Part shown: piece by piece, positions 58,863-64,000 of the stretch | How positions within the stretch are numbered: position 1 is the first letter of the stretch | Layout of the letters: each line of letters starts with the position of its first letter | Position numbers and translations under genes: made by a program | Notes under the pieces: generated by a model | What the model was told of the DNA's origin: nothing | What the model saw: only the letters and a program-made list of their open reading frames with translations | Database searches by the model: none | Assembly (NCBI GenBank): GCA_003116975.1 | Contig: BGKB01000239.1 | Span: 30,581-94,580 of the forward strand | DNA: 64,000 bases | Origin: Aurantiochytrium sp. KH105 | Taxonomy: Eukaryota; Sar; Bigyra; Thraustochytrida; Thraustochytriidae | Direction: 5' to 3'

Positions 58863-60068
58863 CTACGGGGCCCGAGCTGCCGCAGCCCCAGATTGACCGC
58901 CCACCGCAGTCATGACGGCTTCGTTCAATAGGTCGCGAACCACGACCGCGTCAACGGCTTGTCCTGACTGTACATGTGCCACGAGACGATCGACCATGGC
59001 ATGCTTCACCCGTACGACCATGTCAGTCATAAAGTTTTGTCTGTTCGCAGGCATGGCATTCAAGTCGAGCCCGCGGTGCACGCGCAGCCTCTCAAGCGTG
59101 CCCTCCAAGCAGCCGTTCATGAGCTCTGTCACGAGCTCGCGCAGGGTCCCCGTAAGAACGCCCTTTTCAGTCTCGTCGCGACACGCGCGTAAGCGCTCCC
59201 CGAGAACGGTCACACGCTGCATTGCTGCATCCAGTATCCTAAAGTCATTTTCCGCCTGAGCGTCCGCCTCTTCCATGACTTGCGGGTCGCCGTCGAACGT
59301 GTCGCCCTTGCGCCGCCATACTTGGTGCTCTTCGGTCTCCACGTCAAGCAACTGGTGCTCGTTCACGAAACACACTTTGCGCACATCCTCCGGAAATTCG
59401 TCCACAGAAGGATATACAATGATGTGCACTTGAATCTCGAGACTGTCCTGTGGGTTGTGCGGGTCGTCGTCCACTTTCAAAGTTTCGGCAGCCGCGTGCT
59501 TCAACTTCGCCGAGAACCATGTTGGGACCTCATTACCTTCCGAGTCTGTCACGTCCCACTTGACCTCGATATCAGCACCCATTTCGAGACTCTTGACCTT
59601 GCAAAAGTCAAACACCTGATTCTCCGTTTCTCCGACTTTGCTCTCGCGCAAGTCACCCTCGCGCGCCTCCTCGTCCTTCTTCTTGGGTTCCTCCATCTTG
59701 GCCAGCTCCTGGACCTTGCTGACTTCGATTTTCCGTTTTTTGCACGTCTCGCCATCGACATTTTCGGCCTCGCGCGGCGAAGAGGTCTGAGTGTTTTCCC
59801 CCAGCACTGCGTGCGATGCCTTCATGGGATCTGCACTCGTCCGCCGCCGCTTCGCGTCCAGGTCGGCGTTCAAGTCGCGGTGTTGTTGCACCGGCAGCGA
59901 CGGCGGCGCCGCCTGCAGTTCTCGCTGCTTCTGCTCCCGCTGCGAGGGCTCCGACGGCTGCTGCGTTGGCTCTGCCTGCGCCTGCGCATCGCGCCTCGGG
60001 GCCTCCGCCTTGGCCTGCGCAGCTGGCCCTGTGCGCACGGCCGACGTCGTCTCGGGAGGATCGTCCAT
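58863..60068 (-). CDS. Orphan nuclear-type protein, possible Tudor-like domain
   Basis: I do not recognise this 401-residue protein. Residues 1-150 are disordered and Gln/Glu/Pro-rich with two basic motifs (DAKRRRTSAD, CKKRKIEVSK) suggestive of nuclear import. Residues about 180-290 look like a small beta-barrel: ADIEVKWDVTDSEGNEVPTW, then FSAKL and a strand IQVHIIVYP, resembling Tudor-like or agenet folds. The C-terminal 120 residues are helical (AAMQRVTVLGERLRACRDE). The start at 60068 is chosen over an upstream ATG at 60146 because the extra residues are encoded by an AGCA microsatellite. Confidence 0.6.
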   Translation of the reverse strand: MDDPPETTSAVRTGPAAQAKAEAPRRDAQAQAEPTQQPSEPSQREQKQRELQAAPPSLPVQQHRDLNADLDAKRRRTSADPMKASHAVLGENTQTSSPREAENVDGETCKKRKIEVSKVQELAKMEEPKKKDEEAREGDLRESKVGETENQVFDFCKVKSLEMGADIEVKWDVTDSEGNEVPTWFSAKLKHAAAETLKVDDDPHNPQDSLEIQVHIIVYPSVDEFPEDVRKVCFVNEHQLLDVETEEHQVWRRKGDTFDGDPQVMEEADAQAENDFRILDAAMQRVTVLGERLRACRDETEKGVLTGTLRELVTELMNGCLEGTLERLRVHRGLDLNAMPANRQNFMTDMVVRVKHAMVDRLVAHVQSGQAVDAVVVRDLLNEAVMTAVGGQSGAAAARAP

Positions 60069-60601
60069 CGCCGTGTCGTGGTTTTGTTCGCAAGCAAAAA
60101 AAGCAAGCAAGCAAGCAAGCAAACAGGCGGTAGTTAGTAGCGCCAAGGTATGGTTTATCTATCATCTTTTGCATTGCTTGCGCGCGCGGCAAAGTTGCTA
60201 TTGCTTTCAAGCTTCGGCGAAACACAGATGCACGACGCAGACATCGAGCGCTTCGTCAGGATGGAGAGCATGTCGTCAGTCGAAGTAGCGCACGAGCCGC
60301 AGCTCGACCGCTTGCCGACGAACGAAGCAAGAGTGTTTTCAGGATTGTGGTAAAATGCGTCTCATTGGGTCCTTTTCTTACAAGGATAGAGGACAAAAGC
60401 AGAAACCAGTCGTCGAGTGCGCCAGGGAGCAGAGTGCAAACCCTGACGCGCGAGAGAACCGGCCGTGCGCGTTGAGCACAAGCGTCGCGCTTGCAGACCC
60501 GTCGCGAAGGCTACAGGGACGTCGTCCGCAGCGAAACATCTTCCCGAGTTTCGTTGAGGTGAGGCGCGCAAGGCGAGCGAGAGGCGTTATTGACAGCAAA
60601 G
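60069..60601. other. Divergent promoter region, orphan gene and NOP16
   Basis: This 533-base region has an AGCA run (about 60099-60123) near the leftward gene. No gene is present. Confidence 0.5.
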
Positions 60602-61228
60602 ATGCCCGGGTACGGCAAGAACCTCAAGCGGAAAGGCCCCAAGGTTGTTCGCAGGGCAAAAGACCAAAGGGCGTCGCGCATCCAGGGCAACAACGTGGTG
60701 CAGAAAGCTTGGAAAAAGGGGACACTCAAGAAGAACTACGATAAATTTGGTCTTGCCACTGACGCAAACGCAGCAGTAGAGACTGGCGCCGTCTTTACAG
60801 AACCTGCAGAGGGCGCGCGCTATGCCAAGCGCAAGCGCGAAGCAGAAAAGGCAGCAAAGGAAGCAAATGAAACCAGCGCCAAGAAGCAAAAGCCAGCGTC
60901 TGCGACAGAAGCTAAAAACGAAAAGGTCGCCGCTGATGCTTCCGAACCCAGAGTCGCCGATATCCTGCAAAAGACCGTCGATGATAAAGGCATCGACCAA
61001 GACACTGCTCTCTCGCACAGAGGACTCACAGAGCGCCGACGCCCAGCTCACTGGATGAGTGAAGAAGATTGTCTCTTTATTGCGCCACTTGTTGACAAAT
61101 ATGGCACGGACTACAAGGCCATGTGCCGAGACATTAAACTCAACATTTACCAGCACCCCATGGGTCATCTGCGGCGCAAGGCGCAACGCTTTGTCAAATT
61201 TCGCGAGACGGGACTCTCGCCCGTGTAG
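60602..61228 (+). CDS. NOP16: Ribosome biogenesis protein NOP16
   Basis: The 208-residue protein starts MPGYGKNLKRKGPKVVRRAK, the basic beginning typical of Nop16. It continues with VVQKAWKKGTLKKNYDKFGL, whose V-x-x-A-W-x-x-x-x-x-x-x-x-N-x-x-x-x-G-L spacing matches 'I-x-x-A-W-...-N-L-A-E-M-G-L'. The C-terminal signature DYKAMCRDIKLNIYQHP plus MGHLRRKAQRF is the conserved Nop16 core. A Lys/Ala/Glu-rich linker separates the halves. Nop16 is a nucleolar factor of early 60S subunit assembly. The ATG sits in a good context (aagATGc). Confidence 0.92.
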   Translation: MPGYGKNLKRKGPKVVRRAKDQRASRIQGNNVVQKAWKKGTLKKNYDKFGLATDANAAVETGAVFTEPAEGARYAKRKREAEKAAKEANETSAKKQKPASATEAKNEKVAADASEPRVADILQKTVDDKGIDQDTALSHRGLTERRRPAHWMSEEDCLFIAPLVDKYGTDYKAMCRDIKLNIYQHPMGHLRRKAQRFVKFRETGLSPV

Positions 61229-61591
61229 AAACAAAACGAACATCTGTACGAAAACACATTTTCTCAACTGCTTTTCTCGTTTTGCACAAATCATTTCCTA
61301 GCATTTGTCAGAAGGGACGAAGCGCGGTTGGAGTCTCTCGTTCCAAAAACTGACAATGAGTCGGTAGACTCAACTTGCTTGATGTGGAAGCCAATACGAA
61401 GGTCTCTCGTTTCAAAAAGTAAGTCAACTTGCTTGATGGAGAAAATCAAGACAAGGTCTCATCCCTCGAAAGCCGCCAGTGCTTCAATAAAATGATCATG
61501 ATTGTTGGGACTCTCTCATTCACTCATTCATTCATTCATTCATTCATTCATTCATTCATTCATTCATTCATTCATTCATTCATTCATTCAT
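61229..61591. other. Spacer with short repeats and microsatellite
   Basis: This 363-base spacer lies between converging 3' ends. Two imperfect copies of a unit running from GTCTCTCGTTYCAAAAA to CAACTTGCTTGATG occur at about 61335-61384 and 61402-61439. An ATTC microsatellite then runs into the end of the next gene. Confidence 0.6.
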
Positions 61592-61595
61592 TCAT
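61523..61595. repeat. ATTC tetranucleotide microsatellite overlapping a stop codon
   Basis: About 18 perfect units lie on the plus strand. Read on the minus strand the array is TGAATGAA, and its first TGA is the stop codon of the surface-protein gene. Confidence 0.95.
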
Positions 61596-64000
61596 ACCTT
61601 GATCAAGGCCACATTATTCAAATATGTGGTCTCTTGCCCTGAACCCTCACGTGAATACTCCATGAGATCGCCGCGGATACCAAGACGCGTCACATTGCGC
61701 AAAACGCTCCAAAACTCCTCAAAAGTGGCCTGCGCTCCCGAAGGCTCAACGATCCAGCCTTGGTCTTCCTGCAAAACTAAAGAATATCCACGCCAGCCCG
61801 AAGATTGTGTAGTTGTTGGGAAACCAAGCAATGCATTCGACAGAACCAGACCTCCACCCTCAAGAACAACTGTCCCCCGCGTATCGCGAGGTGTGCCGTG
61901 TTGACTCGAGGAGAAAAGCTCAAATTGCAGTCGACCATTGTACGCGTTTCGCAAGTCGCCCTGGTACCGCGCTGGAGCCTCAAAGTAGAAAACATTCTGA
62001 TGCACCTTTCCGCAAGGGTAGTTTTGGTGTGCCGAAGGGGCCCCATCCCCAAGAATCGCACCTGCGCCAAGGAGACCATCGTGATCTCCTCCTGCCAAGG
62101 CGATGTTGCTGACAACGCCAAGGATACTGTCGTCAACGCGGAAACGCCAATACAAATGCAAACTACCCTGGTAAAGGGTAAATGGCCAGCGCATTCCACC
62201 TTGTACCTGCTCCAGCGACCGCGCTTGACTCCACACACGTACATTCTGCACAGTCCCGTTGAAAGCACGACCAGGCACAAAGCTACAGCCAGTTCTTGCA
62301 AAGCATGGCTCGGCGCCCTGCGCTTGTCCCACGACCCAGGCACCTCCCTCAACAATTGCAGTGTCTGCGCGTAGTGGTCCAACCTCTGCTGCGAGCAACC
62401 CATTGTGATAAAAGAAGACCTCACCGCCCGCAGAGGTCCATGAGACTGCGATGAAGTGCCACGCGCCATCGCTCACATCGATCCCAGAAGACTCTCCGCT
62501 CAGGCGAAGAGCGTCAACTCGGCCATGCACGACCAGCGTGAGATCACTCGGATTCACCAACGCGATCTCGTTCAGTCCGCTTTGACCGGCAACCTGGTAT
62601 GACAGCATAGTCTCGCGACCTGTCAGGCTTGCCCCCTCTGCCATGCGCACCCACATTGATATCGTAAATGCAGTCGTGATGGAAGAGTCCCAGGGTTCCG
62701 CGGACGCGACATACGAGGTTTCCGACCCAGACAACTCGAGCACACCATCATCGCGCCCCGAAGAGAGCGCGTAGCTACCTCCGTACTCGCACGAATACGT
62801 GCACGGGCCAATCGAGCTTGCAAAGTCACAGCGCTCATTATACTCCTCACTCGCGTACAGCTTGTCCGCACTGAAAAGACCATGCACATCGACCCAGGCA
62901 TTGGTCGCTTCATTGACTACATTGTGCGAGACGGACCAACCATGCGTCTCATTGCTCGTCCCAGTCTCGATAGTGAAGGCATCACCAACAAGCTGCTCTC
63001 CGTCCCCAAAGTCAAAGATTTTCACAAGAGCCGTGGTCCGCGTCCCCAGCTTGGCATCTTCATATGTGCGCGGAAGAGACAGCTCGGCAACGAACCATCG
63101 GAAGGGAGGTCCCACGGCATCATCACGCAGAATCGGGATGCGAACGGTCTTTTCCGTCTCCTTGTCGCGAAAGGCCAAAGAACCCTCACTCTGCGTGTAG
63201 TGAACGCCAGCTAGCGCTGTTCCGTCGCGTGTTGTATAATCCACGTGCAGCGTCCCCGAGGAACCGTGCTCTCGGAGAACACGAAGGTCAACGTACGAGT
63301 CAAATTCTTCGACTGCAACTTTGACGGCTTTGGCAAAAATGACCAGGCCTCCCTCTTGATAGTCCACGATCTCGAGATCGGATTCTTGTTGCGCCAGCTG
63401 AGCAGTTGCTGTTTCGTTGGCTCGCGCAAGCGCATCTTCGTTCGGTAACACGACCACCTCCACGGGAACGTCCCGCTTGACGCTCCCGAGTACGGACGAT
63501 TCTGTGTACAGATCACTTTCGATATCGAGAACCTTTTCCACAAGAATAGCAGCTGCAGTTTCCGCCGGTAGCGTATCGTCATCCGATGTGGGTGGCAAAA
63601 TGATAAAATTCACAATCACGGAACCACTGCTCAGGCCGGTGATACGAATTCGATCCGACGGAATCCCCAGACTCTTGCGCATGTCTTCCACAAAGCTCGC
63701 CTTGAAGGTGCTCTCCGCGTCAGAGCCTGGTTTGAGCTCCGCAAAGTCGCGATCCAGCGAGATAGTGAGACGTGCCTCTTGCTGCAATTTACTGTCAATC
63801 TTGGTCTGTTCCTCTAAAAGCTTCTCCGAAACGACCTCCTCGCTTGAGAGCGCCGCGTCTTCCGCTGTGGTGGTACTTGAATTGCTGCTTGACGCAGAAA
63901 CTACCATCTCATCATAGGCCACGCGCCCGAGGACGAGCGACGGGTAAGCCACAAAGGGTTCGTCTTGAAATTTGTAGCAAAGGAGCAAATCGGAAATCCC
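61592..64000 (-). CDS. Calx-beta, LamG-like and laminin-IV domain protein (5' partial)
   Basis: The frame is open to the window edge, so the N-terminus is missing; about 802 codons are visible. The order is a stretch ending LLCYKFQDEPFVAYPSLVLG, an alpha/beta segment (DRDFAELKPGSDAESTFKAS), a Calx-beta-like domain (bases ~63090-63330: YTTRDGTALAGVHYTQSEG), a concanavalin/LamG-type jelly-roll (about 62230-62690: FTISMWVRMAEG, WHFIAVSWTSAGGEVFFYHN) and a laminin IV (laminin B) domain at the end (WSVLRNVTRLGIRGDLMEYS). These are extracellular modules for calcium-dependent adhesion or glycan binding. No transmembrane helix follows, so the visible end would be secreted or the anchor lies upstream. 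Confidence 0.82.
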   Translation of the reverse strand, partial: GISDLLLCYKFQDEPFVAYPSLVLGRVAYDEMVVSASSSNSSTTTAEDAALSSEEVVSEKLLEEQTKIDSKLQQEARLTISLDRDFAELKPGSDAESTFKASFVEDMRKSLGIPSDRIRITGLSSGSVIVNFIILPPTSDDDTLPAETAAAILVEKVLDIESDLYTESSVLGSVKRDVPVEVVVLPNEDALARANETATAQLAQQESDLEIVDYQEGGLVIFAKAVKVAVEEFDSYVDLRVLREHGSSGTLHVDYTTRDGTALAGVHYTQSEGSLAFRDKETEKTVRIPILRDDAVGPPFRWFVAELSLPRTYEDAKLGTRTTALVKIFDFGDGEQLVGDAFTIETGTSNETHGWSVSHNVVNEATNAWVDVHGLFSADKLYASEEYNERCDFASSIGPCTYSCEYGGSYALSSGRDDGVLELSGSETSYVASAEPWDSSITTAFTISMWVRMAEGASLTGRETMLSYQVAGQSGLNEIALVNPSDLTLVVHGRVDALRLSGESSGIDVSDGAWHFIAVSWTSAGGEVFFYHNGLLAAEVGPLRADTAIVEGGAWVVGQAQGAEPCFARTGCSFVPGRAFNGTVQNVRVWSQARSLEQVQGGMRWPFTLYQGSLHLYWRFRVDDSILGVVSNIALAGGDHDGLLGAGAILGDGAPSAHQNYPCGKVHQNVFYFEAPARYQGDLRNAYNGRLQFELFSSSQHGTPRDTRGTVVLEGGGLVLSNALLGFPTTTQSSGWRGYSLVLQEDQGWIVEPSGAQATFEEFWSVLRNVTRLGIRGDLMEYSREGSGQETTYLNNVALIKV

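Noticed and set aside
1-64000. tRNA, rRNA, CRISPR array, transposase or viral genes
   Set aside because: I found no cloverleaf with A and B boxes, no regular spacer-repeat array, and no transposase, reverse transcriptase or viral protein motif by eye. A tRNAscan-SE and RepeatMasker run would be decisive.

Overview
This is a 64 kb piece of eukaryotic nuclear DNA. Its genes are long, uninterrupted reading frames that each cover a complete eukaryotic protein with no recognisable introns, and they use GC-rich codons. The content is clearly eukaryotic: two myosins, an ESCRT-III subunit, an ER membrane complex subunit, a MutL-gamma homologue, a PARP, a kinetochore SKA-like protein, a ciliary transition-zone protein and a mitochondrial carrier. 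Intron-poor, GC-rich genes, MyTH4-FERM myosins and flagellar genes together fit a thraustochytrid (Labyrinthulea, Stramenopiles: the Schizochytrium/Aurantiochytrium/Hondaea group). That placement is inferred from gene content and style, not from a marker gene. About 24 real protein genes are visible, on both strands, mostly 0.1-1 kb apart. Longer GC-rich, low-complexity stretches (21.5-24.2, 26.8-28.5, 38.7-40.1 and 51.4-54.9 kb) sit mainly at gene starts. Four Ns at 27265-27268 mark an unresolved base run.

Layout. 1-4549 is the 3' part of a MyTH4-FERM myosin. 4959-5525 is a small, probably myristoylated protein (BORCS5-like). 5582-8386 (-) is CC2D2A-like. 8944-9852 is SKA1-like. 9934-10638 (-) is CHMP6/Vps20. 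11226-12863 (-) is an iduronate-2-sulfatase-like sulfatase. 13677-14453 is an ankyrin-SAM protein. 15238-16437 is a BSD-domain protein. 16590-18764 is MLH3. 18959-19519 (-) is a BART-domain protein. 19913-21505 (-) is BAR-like. 24240-25139 is EMC2. 26150-26791 (-) is a His-rich orphan. 28484-29902 is an ArsS-type radical SAM protein. 31609-33277 is a broken tandem GT8 glycosyltransferase. 34426-35850 is an MFS transporter. 35878-38748 (-) is an RSF1/CECR2-type remodeler subunit. 40080-42401 is an EH-domain endocytic protein. 42726-45332 (-) is a WGR-WWE-WGR PARP. 46567-51372 (-) is a myosin with a SAM domain and C-terminal membrane segments. 54926-56374 is phosphoglycerate dehydrogenase. 57671-58525 is a mitochondrial carrier. 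58863-60068 (-) is an orphan with a possible Tudor-like region. 60602-61228 is NOP16. 61592-64000 (-) is a Calx-beta/LamG/laminin-IV surface protein, cut by the window edge.

There is no operon logic; this is ordinary eukaryotic gene order. Several themes recur: membrane traffic and motors (myosins, CHMP6, EH protein, BAR-like, BORCS5-like), chromatin and genome maintenance (MLH3, PARP, remodeler subunit, SKA1-like), and cilia (CC2D2A-like, BART protein). The least conventional items are the SAM/transmembrane myosin, the SKA2-like plus SKA1-like combination in one chain, the double-WGR PARP, the membrane-anchored ArsS-like enzyme, the decaying GT8 gene in an AT-richer island, and two tight clusters of the hexamer CACTTG upstream of genes.
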